Below, piece by piece: positions 1-9,515 of a stretch of 40,026 nucleotides of DNA. Below the pieces are notes generated by a model that saw nothing but the letters and a program-made list of their open reading frames with translations, was not told the DNA's origin and searched no databases. This stretch comes from Planctomicrobium piriforme (lineage in GTDB: Bacteria > Planctomycetota > Planctomycetia > Planctomycetales > Planctomycetaceae), in contig CAMAVF010000013.1 of NCBI GenBank assembly GCA_945861445.1, positions 1-40,026 on the forward strand. The letters are read 5' to 3'. Positions within the stretch are counted from its first letter, which is position 1; every line of letters begins with the position of its first letter. A program made the position numbers and the translations under genes.

Positions 1-19
1 GGTAGATGAGGGATCTTTC

Positions 20-2890
20 ATGCGTTTTGGACAGTTGACGTTCCTGCTGTTGCTGGGTCCCACCTGGTTGCCAGCCGCGGATCAGACGAACGACAAATTC
101 TTTCAGTCGTCGGTGGAGCCGCTGCTCGTTCGACGCTGTCTCGAATGCCATTCTGCTGAGGCTCGCGGCGGGCTGGATTTGCGAACGCGCGGATCGTTGT
201 TGAAAGGGGGCGAGACGGGCGCCGTGATCGTCCCTGGCAAGCCGGCTGACAGTCTGCTGTACGAGCATGTTTCGACCGAATACATGCCGCCCAAGAAGCC
301 GCTTCAGGCGGCCGAGATTGCCGTCTTCAAGACCTGGATCGAAAAGGGTGCCTACTTCCCCGATCGAGCTCTCGACCTCTATACATTCGGAACCGAACGT
401 CGTGGAGGATACGACTGGTGGTCGCTGCAACCGGTCGCCCGGCCACCCGTACCCGATTTGCACGGCACGGGCCGGCAACGCACGGCCATCGACGGATTCA
501 TTCTGGCTCGCCTGAAGGAAGCCGGCCTGTCCTTATCAGATCCCGCGGATCGGGCGACCTACATCCGTCGAGTTACTTTTGATCTGCATGGGCTTCCGCC
601 GACTTATGAGGAAGTCCAGACCTTCGTTGCCGACACCCGGCCCGACGCCTATGAAACGCTGATCGACCGCCTGCTCGCCAGTCCACGATATGGCGAACGC
701 TGGGGCCGGCACTGGCTGGATATTGTCCGCTTTGCTGAAAGCAACGGCTTCGAGCGGGACCGTCTGCGGACGGATTTCTGGCGTTATCGCGACTATGTCA
801 TCGCAGCCTTCAATGCCGATCTGCCGTACAACGAATTCGTCCGCGAGCAACTGGCTGGAGATGCCTTGCGGCCAGACGATCCCCAGGCCTTGATCGCCAC
901 GGGCTTCCTGGTGGCGGGTCCCAAAAATGATGTGGGAACGATCAGCGAACTCGAGCGGATGATGACCCGACAGGACGAACTCGACGAATATGTGGTCGCC
1001 ACCGGAACCACGTTTCTCGGTCTGACGATTGGCTGTGCCCGTTGCCATGATCACAAGTTCGATCCGATCCCGACGCGCGACTACTACAGCTTTACCAGCA
1101 TCTTCAGCGGCCTCGATCGGACCGACAATGTCGTGGCCCAACCCGCGGAAAAAGTCCGGCACGCCGCCGCCAGTCAGGTGGTCCAGAAAAGGATCGACGC
1201 CGCGAAATCCGCACTGGCTGGGATCCTTAAGCCGGCACGGGAAATCGTGTTGGCGGAACTGGCGGCAGAGCGTGCCAAGACTCCGCAATCCGACAAGTTG
1301 CCACCGGTCTCATTTGCGCGTAACGAAGATGTGTTCCCTGCGGTCATGGCCCGTTACTTGCGTTTCGAAATCAAAGCCACCACAGCCGCCCAACCGTGCC
1401 TGGACGAACTCGAAGTCTACGGTAGCAATCCGAAACTGAACCTGGCACTGGCGAGTTCTGGGGCCAAGGCGACGGCATCGTCTTTGTTGCCCGGCTATCC
1501 CATACATCAGATTCAGCACTTGAACGATGGCCAGACCGGCAACTCCTGGAGTTGGATCAGCAACGAACCGGGCAAGGGGTGGGCGCAGATCGAATTTCCA
1601 CGGCCCACTGAGATCTCACGCATTGTCTGGAGCCGGGACCGCAATGGGACATTTCAAGATCGACTGGCGACCGATTATGCCGTGGCAGTCTCGGGAGATG
1701 GCCAAGCGTGGACGACAGTCAGCAGTTCCCAACGGCGTCAGCCATTTCAGGGGAGAAACAGTCCCGCTGCCGAGATCCCGACCGAGCAAATGATCGCCCG
1801 GTTGACCGCCGCCCAGCGGACCGCGTATGACCACACCGCGAAAGAACTCGCGGCAGCCGAAGGCGATTTGAAGGCCATTCCGCCGCTGCCCGTCAGTTAT
1901 TCGGCCCGTGACGGGGCGGCTCAACCCGCGTTCATCCTGCGTCGCGGAAATGTCCGCGACCGGCAGGAGCCAGTCGGTCCGCGGGCACTTTCGGCGGTGA
2001 AAGCTCTCGATGCCAATTTGCTGCCGCAGAATGACGACTCGGGCCCGGCACGACGCCGGCGCCTGGCGGAATGGATCGTCGATCCTCGCAATCCCCTGAC
2101 GGCACGAGTCATCGTCAATCGCGTCTGGCAGTACCATTTCGGCCAGGGAATTGTCGATACGCCGAGCGATCTGGGCTTCAACGGCGACCGCCCCTCGCAC
2201 CCGCAATTGCTCGATTGGCTGGCCTCCGACTTCATGGAGCACGGGTGGACGCTCAAACGTCTGCACAGGCTGATTGTCCTTTCGGACGTATATCGTCAAT
2301 CATCGCAATCCCGTCCGGAGTCGATGGCAAAAGACGGAACGAACCGGCTGCTGTGGCGAATGAATCCGCAACGGATCGATGCCGAAGCCTTACGGGATTC
2401 CGTTCTGCAAACCAGCGGCCAGCTTGATTTCCAGATGGGCGGACCCAGCTATCGCATGTTCCATTATCAAGACGGCAACGTGCCCGATTACCTGCTGCTG
2501 GAAAAGCCGGGTCCGGAGACCTGGCGGCGCGGCGTCTATATGTTCAATATCCGCACCTTTCAAGAACCTTTGATGAGCGTCTTCGACTGTCCGGACCCGT
2601 CAGTCCAAACCCCGCGCCGCGGGCAAAGCACGACTGCGTTGCAGGCGTTGTCGCTGATGAATAACCCGTTTGTGTTCGATCAGTCGCGGGCGTTGGCGGA
2701 TCGTGTCACGCGCCTCGCGGGGAAAGAAGCGTCAGTCGAGCAGCAAGTGCAGACCGCCTACCGCCTGGCGTATGCCCGTGATCCTGTTCCAGTAGAAACC
2801 GCGGGGGCGATGGATTTCGTCAAGCAAACAGATTTGTTCAGCCTGTGTCGCGTGTTGTTGAATTCAAATGAGTTTTTGTATGTGCGCTAG
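20..2890 (+). CDS. PSCyt1/DUF1549/DUF1553 secreted cytochrome-like protein with discoidin-like insert
   Basis: A 956-residue exported protein of the large planctomycete cytochrome family. Residues 1-20 form a signal peptide (hydrophobic LTFLLLLGPTWLPA). The PSCyt1 domain carries a CxxCH haem-type motif, CLECH, at residues 40-44. The DUF1549 (PSCyt2) domain spans roughly 155-360 and ends with a second CxxCH, CARCHDHKFDP, at 339-349. Residues about 445-570 (ARYLRFEIKA, then LNDGQTGNSW and GWAQIEFPRP) look like an F5/8 type C (discoidin) carbohydrate-binding insert. The C-terminal DUF1553 (PSD1) domain spans roughly 680-935 (NPLTARVIVNRVWQYHFGQG). The family is usually paired with a DUF1501 gene, as here, where the next gene starts 10 bp downstream. 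The role is inferred to be periplasmic or surface handling of polymers, possibly sugars; the actual reaction is unknown. A purine-rich GGGATC lies just upstream of the ATG. Confidence 0.93.
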   Translation: MRFGQLTFLLLLGPTWLPAADQTNDKFFQSSVEPLLVRRCLECHSAEARGGLDLRTRGSLLKGGETGAVIVPGKPADSLLYEHVSTEYMPPKKPLQAAEIAVFKTWIEKGAYFPDRALDLYTFGTERRGGYDWWSLQPVARPPVPDLHGTGRQRTAIDGFILARLKEAGLSLSDPADRATYIRRVTFDLHGLPPTYEEVQTFVADTRPDAYETLIDRLLASPRYGERWGRHWLDIVRFAESNGFERDRLRTDFWRYRDYVIAAFNADLPYNEFVREQLAGDALRPDDPQALIATGFLVAGPKNDVGTISELERMMTRQDELDEYVVATGTTFLGLTIGCARCHDHKFDPIPTRDYYSFTSIFSGLDRTDNVVAQPAEKVRHAAASQVVQKRIDAAKSALAGILKPAREIVLAELAAERAKTPQSDKLPPVSFARNEDVFPAVMARYLRFEIKATTAAQPCLDELEVYGSNPKLNLALASSGAKATASSLLPGYPIHQIQHLNDGQTGNSWSWISNEPGKGWAQIEFPRPTEISRIVWSRDRNGTFQDRLATDYAVAVSGDGQAWTTVSSSQRRQPFQGRNSPAAEIPTEQMIARLTAAQRTAYDHTAKELAAAEGDLKAIPPLPVSYSARDGAAQPAFILRRGNVRDRQEPVGPRALSAVKALDANLLPQNDDSGPARRRRLAEWIVDPRNPLTARVIVNRVWQYHFGQGIVDTPSDLGFNGDRPSHPQLLDWLASDFMEHGWTLKRLHRLIVLSDVYRQSSQSRPESMAKDGTNRLLWRMNPQRIDAEALRDSVLQTSGQLDFQMGGPSYRMFHYQDGNVPDYLLLEKPGPETWRRGVYMFNIRTFQEPLMSVFDCPDPSVQTPRRGQSTTALQALSLMNNPFVFDQSRALADRVTRLAGKEASVEQQVQTAYRLAYARDPVPVETAGAMDFVKQTDLFSLCRVLLNSNEFLYVR

Positions 2891-2900
2891 GTCATTCAAT

Positions 2901-4334
2901 ATGTCTCAATGCACCGGCTATCAACGATTTGTCTCACGCCGTGATTTCCTGCGCCAGATGGGCGGGGGGCTCGGGATGGTGGGGCTGGCGGACCTGTTGC
3001 GCGCGGAAGACCGGCTGAGTCCCGCCAAGGGGCGGCTGCCGACGGCGATGGCGAAGCGTGTGCTGCTGTTATTTATGTCGGCGGGGGTCAGCCACATTGA
3101 CACCTTCGACCACAAGCCGGCGCTCGTCAAATACCACGGCCAACCGCTGGAAGGGCAGGGGAACCTTACCGACGTCTTCTTCCGCACGCCGGGCAAGTTG
3201 ATGCAGAGTCCGTTCAAGTTCCAGCAGTATGGCCAGTCGGGCAAGTGGGTCTCGGAAATCTTTCCCCACATGGCGGCAAAAGTGGACGAGGTGTCGTTCA
3301 TCCACTCGATGGTCGCCGAGCAGAACAGCCACGGTCCGGCCATGTATCACATGAGCACCGGCGTCGGCCGCAACGGCTTCCCGTCAATGGGTTCGTGGGT
3401 GGTCTATGGGTTGGGGAGTGAAAGTCGCAATCTGCCGTCGTTTGTCACGTTAATGGACCGCGGCATGCCTCCGTCGGCCGCCGCGAACTGGGGGAATGCA
3501 TTTCTGCCAGCGAAATACCAGGGGACCGTGTTTCGCACCGCAGGGAACCCGATCCTCGACCTCGCTCCACCCAGCGATTACAGCCCGGAGCGGCAACGGG
3601 CGAGCTTTGACTACCTGGCGAAACTCAACGCGGCCCATGCTCAGGAACATCCCGGGGATACCGAACTGGCCGCTCGGATTGAGACCTATGAGCTTGCCGC
3701 ACGGATGCAGCTCAGCGCCCCGGAGGTCACCGATTTGTCGAGCGAAACCGAAGCGACACTGAAGCTGTACGGCGTCGATCGGGCAGACAAACAACAGGCC
3801 CTGTTCAGCCGGACGTGCCTGCTCGGCCGGCGGTTGTTGGAACGTGACGTGCGTTGCGTGACCATCTACTGCGGCGGTTCGAACAATGTCCCTGACTTCA
3901 ACTGGGACGCACACTCGAACCTCGATAAAAACCATCGGTTGAATGCGGCGATCAGCGATCAACCGGTCGCCGCGTTGCTCACGGATCTCAAGTCCCGCGG
4001 GTTGCTGGATGACACGCTGGTGATTTGGACGGGCGAGTTCGGCCGCACGCCGACCAGCGAGGGGTCAAGCGGACGCGACCACAACATCGGTGGATTCACC
4101 ATGTGGATGGCCGGCGGAGGGATGAAGCCCGGTGTGGCGTATGGGGCGACCGATGAGATCGGCTTCAAAGCGGTCGACAAGCCGGTGACCATTGCCGATC
4201 TGCATGCCACGATCCTGCACACCCTGGGATTGGATCACGAGCATCTGACCTACTACCACAACGGATTGGAACGCCGCTTAACCGGGGTTGTCGGCGGACA
4301 CGTGGTGCAAGGGGTATTACGGGATTCAGCGTGA
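2901..4334 (+). CDS. DUF1501 family TAT-exported protein
   Basis: A DUF1501 protein of about 477 residues, a family related to sulfatase/alkaline-phosphatase folds. The chosen start is the ATG at 2901. It gives a compact TAT signal (SRRDFLRQMGGGLGMVGLA, residues 12-30) and a 10-bp gap to the upstream stop. An earlier in-frame ATG at 2868 would overlap the upstream gene and place 11 unlikely residues before the signal. Family signatures include SAGVSHIDTFDHKPAL, HSMVAEQNSHGPAMYHMSTG, and near the C-terminus VIWTGEFGRTP followed by GRDHNIGGFTMWMAGGG. The gene is almost certainly cotranscribed with the PSCyt1/DUF1553 gene, the standard planctomycete pairing. It converges on the radical SAM gene, whose stop is 14 bp away. 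The substrate is unknown. Confidence 0.93.
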   Translation: MSQCTGYQRFVSRRDFLRQMGGGLGMVGLADLLRAEDRLSPAKGRLPTAMAKRVLLLFMSAGVSHIDTFDHKPALVKYHGQPLEGQGNLTDVFFRTPGKLMQSPFKFQQYGQSGKWVSEIFPHMAAKVDEVSFIHSMVAEQNSHGPAMYHMSTGVGRNGFPSMGSWVVYGLGSESRNLPSFVTLMDRGMPPSAAANWGNAFLPAKYQGTVFRTAGNPILDLAPPSDYSPERQRASFDYLAKLNAAHAQEHPGDTELAARIETYELAARMQLSAPEVTDLSSETEATLKLYGVDRADKQQALFSRTCLLGRRLLERDVRCVTIYCGGSNNVPDFNWDAHSNLDKNHRLNAAISDQPVAALLTDLKSRGLLDDTLVIWTGEFGRTPTSEGSSGRDHNIGGFTMWMAGGGMKPGVAYGATDEIGFKAVDKPVTIADLHATILHTLGLDHEHLTYYHNGLERRLTGVVGGHVVQGVLRDSA

Positions 4335-4348
4335 GGCCGTTCGCTACC

Positions 4349-5782
4349 CTAAGCAACCTTTCGGTCGTCGCTCACATCCGCCGACGTCATCACGGGCAAT
4401 GCGATCGTCGCGGGTTGCGGTACTACTGCAACCGGCAACTCAGTCGCTGGCCGATACCCGAAGCCCAGCCATTTCAAGGCCGGCCAGACCAGATGCCCGT
4501 GGGCCTTTAGCCAGTCCCAGCGGTTATAGAATTTCGTAAAGCCGCGAGCGTGCCACGCACTGACCTCGGCCGCGGTCAGGTGCTGATATTTCATGACCGG
4601 CGTGTAGACGTTGTACTTCGTGACGTCGAAATCAGCGATGTCCTGCACGACTTGCTTATAAAACTCGGTCCCGGGATACGGGGTGACGATGTTGAAGTTC
4701 GCAAATGTGGGATTTACCAGCCGCGCATAGCGCAAGACCCGTCTGATCGACTGCGCGGTATCTTCGGGAAATCCGATCATAAACCCGGCAACCGTACGAA
4801 TTCCGAGGCGGCGGCAGGTCTCGATGAACTGCCGTTGTTTATCATCATTGACGGGGGCTCGCTTGTAGTGCCTCAAAGTCGCTTCATCGGGTGATTCGAT
4901 CCCCACGGTGATGCTGGCCAGGCCGACCTCGCTTAATACGGCCAGTGTCTCCGGCTTCAGCAGATCGATCCGACTCTCGATGGAGAACTGCACCTTGCGG
5001 GGGAGTTGTCCGATTAACTCGGCCAGCCTCAAAACGCGCTTGCGATCCAATCCAAACAGCGGATCACGGAACTTGAACGAACGGAATCCGTACTGCTGGA
5101 TGCCGCGTCGCATTTCATCGACGACGCTCTCGGGAGACCGAAACCGAGTCTTGTTCTCAACGACGATATAGGGGCAGTAATTGCACGTAAACGTGCAGCC
5201 CCGGCTTTGTTGAATCAGGCCAGTCGGAAACTGCGTGAAATCATATCCGATCCGGAATTTGCGGGGTGCAAACAGGTCCCAGTCGGGAAAGGGCAGGGCG
5301 TCGAGATCTTGAATGGAACCGACGGCGACCGCCCCGGACTGCTGCTTGAGGACCTCATCCAACTTCCACAACAACTGCTCGGGTTCGCCTTGTACGAGCG
5401 TCACGGGCAGTTCGGCAAACGCTGCGGGCAGGGTGAGCGCCAGAATTCCGACAATCAAGATCCGGGCCGCAGGCTGCGTGCGGATGACTTCGCGGATGGC
5501 GGCCAGTTCCAGATTGAGAGTGATCAGCGACGGATTGAAAACGTAGACGTCGCCACCGGCGACGATCTGATCTTCGCCAAAATGAACCTCGTGCCCCAGT
5601 TGGCGAAAGATGCTCGTCAGGTACGCAAACGTCAGTGCCGTCGGACGGTGGTCGCGTTTATAAAACCAGCGCACGATCTGACCTTGATAGCCACCGCCAC
5701 TGGCATACTGTCCCACGCCGTAGCCGCCGGCGAAGTCCTTCGAGACATCGAGTTGTCGCGTATCCCACAAGACGATTTTCAT
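4349..5782 (-). CDS. B12-binding-domain radical SAM protein
   Basis: A 477-residue protein with an N-terminal cobalamin-binding-like Rossmann region (about residues 45-150: TFAYLTSIFRQLGHEVHFGE, then VYVFNPSLITLNLELAAIRE) and a radical SAM core. The 4Fe-4S cysteines are in RGCTFTCNYCPY: C196, C200 and C203, the canonical CxxxCxxC. Later core motifs are FSIESRIDLL, SITVGIESPDEATL and GFMIGFPEDT. Members catalyse SAM-dependent radical methylations or rearrangements; the substrate here is not evident. It follows a ceramide-glucosyltransferase-like gene on the same strand with 79 bp between them. That pairing recalls hopanoid-associated GT and radical SAM pairs (HpnI/HpnJ), but the N-terminus (MKIVLWDTRQLDVSKDFAGG) is not one I can tie to HpnJ, so no symbol is given. 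Confidence 0.88.
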   Translation of the reverse strand: MKIVLWDTRQLDVSKDFAGGYGVGQYASGGGYQGQIVRWFYKRDHRPTALTFAYLTSIFRQLGHEVHFGEDQIVAGGDVYVFNPSLITLNLELAAIREVIRTQPAARILIVGILALTLPAAFAELPVTLVQGEPEQLLWKLDEVLKQQSGAVAVGSIQDLDALPFPDWDLFAPRKFRIGYDFTQFPTGLIQQSRGCTFTCNYCPYIVVENKTRFRSPESVVDEMRRGIQQYGFRSFKFRDPLFGLDRKRVLRLAELIGQLPRKVQFSIESRIDLLKPETLAVLSEVGLASITVGIESPDEATLRHYKRAPVNDDKQRQFIETCRRLGIRTVAGFMIGFPEDTAQSIRRVLRYARLVNPTFANFNIVTPYPGTEFYKQVVQDIADFDVTKYNVYTPVMKYQHLTAAEVSAWHARGFTKFYNRWDWLKAHGHLVWPALKWLGFGYRPATELPVAVVPQPATIALPVMTSADVSDDRKVA

Positions 5783-5861
5783 GGAGTTTTCTCAGATTCA
5801 CTCGCGCTTCCATCGAGTTGCCGTCGATGGATCTACTGACGGGCTGCGAACACGGGACGGC

Positions 5862-7214
5862 TCAACGACGCGGCAGAGAATCGCGCGTTGGAAGTAGAGA
5901 CGCGTGTTCCACTGCGGGATCATCCGCTGCGTGGGAAAGGGGCTCGGGCGGATCGTATCGCCACTGCCGATCGGCAGTGGGCAGCAATTTCGCAGGTTGC
6001 AGAACTCGCATCAGACGCCCTTGTCGATCCAAGTCGTAGGTGATTCCCCGCCAGACGATGCGCGAGCCAATGCAGGCCGAACACATCGCCAACGTATTGT
6101 ACAGTAAGGCTACTGGAGCCGCCCCGATATCAAACACAGTTGCCCACGCTGTGCACTTGGTCCAGCTTTTTACATAGACCTGAGCCAGACCATGCCGCAA
6201 CCACCCTCGGTAAATTTGCAGTGCATACCATGCTATCAGGAAACAGGCAGGCCACCGAGACCAGTTTTCACTGAAAATCAGGCTGGAGGTGAACAATCCG
6301 ATCGCGCCAAACACGGCAACGGTCGACACGATCATCAGACACAATGACTGATACCAGATTCGCGGGGCGTAGATCCGGCCGATCATGTGCTGGCGTCGCA
6401 GGAAGCTGCCTAATCCTGCCAACGAATAATCCATGGGGGAGGCGGTCATGCACGCGGGTTCAAACTCGATCGGCAGCCGCGCGGCTTGGACCGCCTGGGT
6501 CGCGACCAGGTCGTCACTGATCGTCCCCTGCCACCGCTCACGAATGCCTAGCGATTCGAAGTCCACGCGACGGATGGCCCATGATCCGCCCCAGACGATG
6601 GATTGTCCGCCGGAACCCAGCAGAGCCGCAATTGACGCGTTGATGCTATACAGCAGGCAGTTGGCCAATGTCGTCTGAACGGGAACAAACCAGCGATAGC
6701 CAGTCACTGCACCGGAGTCGGCACGCGATAGACGGGCGACCAGGCGTCCCAGCCAGTCAGGCTCGGGGCAAATGTCCGAATCCACAAACGCCAGGATGTC
6801 GACTCCATCACCCAGTTGGGCAGTCGCGGTGGCCAGGTTGTGAATCTTCTGACCGGTCGCTGTGGCCCGTCCGGCAATAATGATCCGGGCAGGCACCTGG
6901 GATTCCCGCTGGATCAGTTGTTCGATCACGGCCAGGGCGGGGTCGGTGTCACTTTCGACAATGAAAATGACTTCATAGTTCGGATAATCCTGCCGCAGTA
7001 AATGCAACAGATTAGATTCCAACTGCAGGTCCAGCCCTTTGCAGGGGGAGAGCAGGGCGACCCGCCGAGTCTGGTCGACCAGACGCGGATCGCGGACTCG
7101 ACGACGCGCGAACCGGCGGTGCTCCCAGGTGTGCAGTCCCAGGAGCACTCCTTGCACCAGGGACGCGATACACGCGATGCCCCAGATCCAGTAGGCGGTA
7201 GTGGAAAAAATCAC
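5862..7214 (-). CDS. Glycosyltransferase family 2/21, ceramide glucosyltransferase-like membrane protein
   Basis: A 450-residue membrane glycosyltransferase. An N-terminal transmembrane helix (residues about 8-27) precedes a GT-A fold catalytic domain with VALLSPCKGLD (52-62), VESDTDP (86-92), the metal-binding FVDSD (143-147) and ISDD (232-235) containing the putative catalytic base. The terminal motif usually written (Q/R)xxRW is degenerate here, FLRRQHMIGRIY, with no tryptophan after the arginine. Two or three further hydrophobic helices follow. The arrangement matches the ceramide glucosyltransferase/HpnI branch, which transfers sugars to membrane lipids. It is the first gene of a probable two-gene minus-strand operon with the radical SAM protein. 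The lipid acceptor cannot be told from sequence. Confidence 0.87.
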   Translation of the reverse strand: MIFSTTAYWIWGIACIASLVQGVLLGLHTWEHRRFARRRVRDPRLVDQTRRVALLSPCKGLDLQLESNLLHLLRQDYPNYEVIFIVESDTDPALAVIEQLIQRESQVPARIIIAGRATATGQKIHNLATATAQLGDGVDILAFVDSDICPEPDWLGRLVARLSRADSGAVTGYRWFVPVQTTLANCLLYSINASIAALLGSGGQSIVWGGSWAIRRVDFESLGIRERWQGTISDDLVATQAVQAARLPIEFEPACMTASPMDYSLAGLGSFLRRQHMIGRIYAPRIWYQSLCLMIVSTVAVFGAIGLFTSSLIFSENWSRWPACFLIAWYALQIYRGWLRHGLAQVYVKSWTKCTAWATVFDIGAAPVALLYNTLAMCSACIGSRIVWRGITYDLDRQGRLMRVLQPAKLLPTADRQWRYDPPEPLSHAADDPAVEHASLLPTRDSLPRR

Positions 7215-7688
7215 GCCAGCTTCTCATCCATGAGGAAGTTGGAGGAACAATTCAGTGGAAATCGCACAGGCTTCAGCGTCAAAGGCTAAACTTGGAAGGC
7301 ATATGCCATGACAACATTGATCGACCGTGTCTCACTTAACTTCAAACGAGACAGGGACTTGTAACAATCACGCTGCGTGTTCAGCCGTTCTGCTGAGCTG
7401 CTAGTTGAAATTGAGGGGGATGTGGTTGTCTGAGAAATCGACAAACGCCGCAAGATCTCTTTCGCAAAAACGGGAATTCTGGGGAAGACGAGGGGAGGGG
7501 AGGGAAATGACGAATGACGAAATCCGAATGTCGAGAGAATGACTAATGTCTAATGACTAATGTCTAAAAAGATGCGTGATCGACGTCCAATGACAAATGA
7601 CAAAGGACCAAGGACGCCTCGACATTCAGCTAATGCGGTCTGCACGCTACCATGAATCCTTCCCTGTTCCTGGTTTGGAGTATGCTTC
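7215..7688. other. Intergenic region with ATGACTAATGTCT direct repeats
   Basis: The 474-bp gap lies between two divergently oriented genes, so both 5' regions are here. Bases about 7505-7605 hold a string of related 7-8-bp words (AATGACGA, AATGTCG, AATGACTAATGTCT). The last of these occurs as a 14-bp perfect tandem pair at about 7538-7565. No ORF with recognisable content and no RNA gene was seen. A GTTTGGAG ribosome-binding site at about 7673-7680 serves the downstream kinase. Confidence 0.5.
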
Positions 7689-9101
7689 GTGTCGTCCATG
7701 ATCCCTTCTGAGTCTGCCAGTTTACCGGACGAGCACCCGAACCCGATGGCTCGCAATCGGGACGACGTCAATTGGGAACTGGCTGCGGAAGGCATCACGC
7801 TGCGGATCCGCTGGTTCGGATTGTGCATCGGTTATGTGCTGGTTGACTTTCTCGACCGACAGCTTGTCAACCGGCCGTTGATGAATTCCATCCTTTCGCT
7901 GGGAGCCGTCTTCGCCCTGCTCGATACCTATTGGAGTCTGCAGGGAAAAGTCTTTCTAAGCCGCTGGCCGTTGATCGTATCGCTGATGGAAGCGATCTTC
8001 ATCGGACTGTTGTGCCATTTCGATAAAGGGGTCGAAAGCCCGTTTCTGGTCTATTACTTCCTGTCGCTGCTGGTCTGCGCCATCCGTTACTCGTCGACCA
8101 TCACGTACACGACGTTTGCTTTGCACGCCGCCAGCTATCTGACGCTCTTCGGACATGTCCTCACCCGCGAGGACCTGACGACCTTCTTTCTCGTGTTGCT
8201 GTTCCTCGCCTGGGTCACGTGGGCCAGTACGTCCCTGGCCGGGTTGTTGAAAGCCGCCTGGGGCCGTTTGTCCGAATTGAATGCCGCCTTACGAGTGAAC
8301 CAGGCCCTGCTGGAGCAACGGATCAGCGAACGGACCCGCGAACTGCAACAATCCCAGGCGTTGCTGGTCCAGCACGAAAAGCAGGCGGCATTCGGGTTGC
8401 TGGCGGCCGGGATCGCCCATGAAGTCGGGAATCCACTGGCGGCGATCAGCGCCCTGGTCCAGATGCTGAACCGCAGAAACCCCGACGATTACACTCGAGA
8501 AAAACTGCAACTGGTCGACGACCAATTGCGGCGAATTCAGGGCACACTGCGCGAACTGGTCGACTTCAGCCGCCCGGCGACCAAGGAACGCAGCCTGTGC
8601 GACATCCACGACATCATCGGCGCTGCCCTCAACATCGCCAAATACTACAAGCGAACCAAGGGCAAACGCATCGTTACCTGCTTCGCCCCCGGCTTGCCCA
8701 AGCTGCGCGTCGCCCGGGATCAGGTCGTGCAGGTCGTCTTGAATCTGGTCCTGAACGCAATGGATGCCACCGACGAAGGGGGCACCATCGAACTCATCAC
8801 GTGGCTGACGGACGGCTGGCTGCACGTCAGCATCCGCGACACCGGACACGGAATTTCTGCCAGTCAGATCAAACATATCTACGAACCCTATTTTACGACG
8901 AAGCCCACGGGGACCGGACTGGGTTTGTTTGTGTGTAAGAACATCATGGAGCAGGTCCTCGACGGACGGATTGAACTGGTGGAATCGACCCCTGCCGGTT
9001 CGAAGTTTGTGGTCTCCTTGACCTGCGAGATTGCTCGGACTCATCCGGATGTCCTGCCGACGGAGTCGGGATCCACTGAAGTGGTGGAACGGGCAACGTG
9101 A
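7689..9101 (+). CDS. Membrane sensor histidine kinase (orphan)
   Basis: A 470-residue histidine kinase. About five or six hydrophobic helices occupy residues 40-190 and form a membrane sensor module without a large extracellular domain. A coiled-coil linker follows (LLEQRISERTRELQQSQALL, 207-226). The H-box is LLAAGIAHEVGNPLAAI with phospho-acceptor H244. The ATPase domain has the N-box (VVLNLVLNAMDATDEGG), G1 (DTGHGIS), F (EPYFTTKPTG) and G2 (GTGLGLFV). The start is a GTG at 7689, supported by TTTGGAG 8 bases upstream; an ATG lies three codons downstream. This arrangement resembles NtrB/AtoS-type kinases. No response regulator gene is adjacent, so the partner is unknown. Confidence 0.9.
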   Translation: MSSMIPSESASLPDEHPNPMARNRDDVNWELAAEGITLRIRWFGLCIGYVLVDFLDRQLVNRPLMNSILSLGAVFALLDTYWSLQGKVFLSRWPLIVSLMEAIFIGLLCHFDKGVESPFLVYYFLSLLVCAIRYSSTITYTTFALHAASYLTLFGHVLTREDLTTFFLVLLFLAWVTWASTSLAGLLKAAWGRLSELNAALRVNQALLEQRISERTRELQQSQALLVQHEKQAAFGLLAAGIAHEVGNPLAAISALVQMLNRRNPDDYTREKLQLVDDQLRRIQGTLRELVDFSRPATKERSLCDIHDIIGAALNIAKYYKRTKGKRIVTCFAPGLPKLRVARDQVVQVVLNLVLNAMDATDEGGTIELITWLTDGWLHVSIRDTGHGISASQIKHIYEPYFTTKPTGTGLGLFVCKNIMEQVLDGRIELVESTPAGSKFVVSLTCEIARTHPDVLPTESGSTEVVERAT

Positions 9102-9498
9102 TTTTGGAGTAGCGAACCTCGTCAGAGTCCCGCCGAATACCGTTGACATTGTCTGGAGTGGCAGTTTCTCTGAATCGGATCTCGCCAGCTTCAACGCCCT
9201 TCCCGATCTCACCTATCTCTATTTTGCGGATATCGGGGACTCCGAAGCCAGCCACCTGCTGCAATGCGAACACATGATCGGGCTGGACATCCAGTCGAAC
9301 CGACTAACGCTCGACGGGATTCGGTCACTGATGCAGATGCCGGATCTCCACTTTGTAGCCTTGGCGGGCAAGGTTTGGGGACCGGAACTGGTCGATGTGC
9401 TGTATGAATCTCCGACTCTCGAACATGTCAGAATTCTCGATCGCATTTGGGAATGGTGGGAGTTCGAAGATTTGCGGAAACGGTTGCGAACTCAGTAG
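9102..9498 (+). pseudogene. LRR-like protein fragment, 5' end missing
   Basis: An open frame runs to a TAG at 9496-9498 and encodes a leucine-rich-repeat-like sequence: FNALPDLTYLYFADIGDSEA, MIGLDIQSNRLTLDGIRSLM, MPDLHFVALAGKVWGPELVD, SPTLEHVRILDRIW. Planctomycetes encode many such LRR proteins. No start codon with a ribosome-binding site precedes the LRR part. The only upstream in-frame candidates (TTG 9031, ATG 9049) lie inside the histidine kinase gene in another frame and translate to non-LRR sequence. The first clean ATG is in the middle of the repeats (MIGLDIQSNR). It is most simply a 5'-truncated relic, although a small functional gene overlapping the kinase cannot be excluded. Confidence 0.45.
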
Positions 9499-9515
9499 GT
9501 CTTCAGGTCCTCGGG

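Noticed and set aside
536-1288. 250-codon open frame on - inside the PSCyt1 gene
   Set aside because: Antisense shadow of a well-conserved gene; no recognisable motifs.
5207-5839. 210-codon open frame on + across the radical SAM gene
   Set aside because: Antisense to a gene with a clear CxxxCxxC core; its product has no family features.
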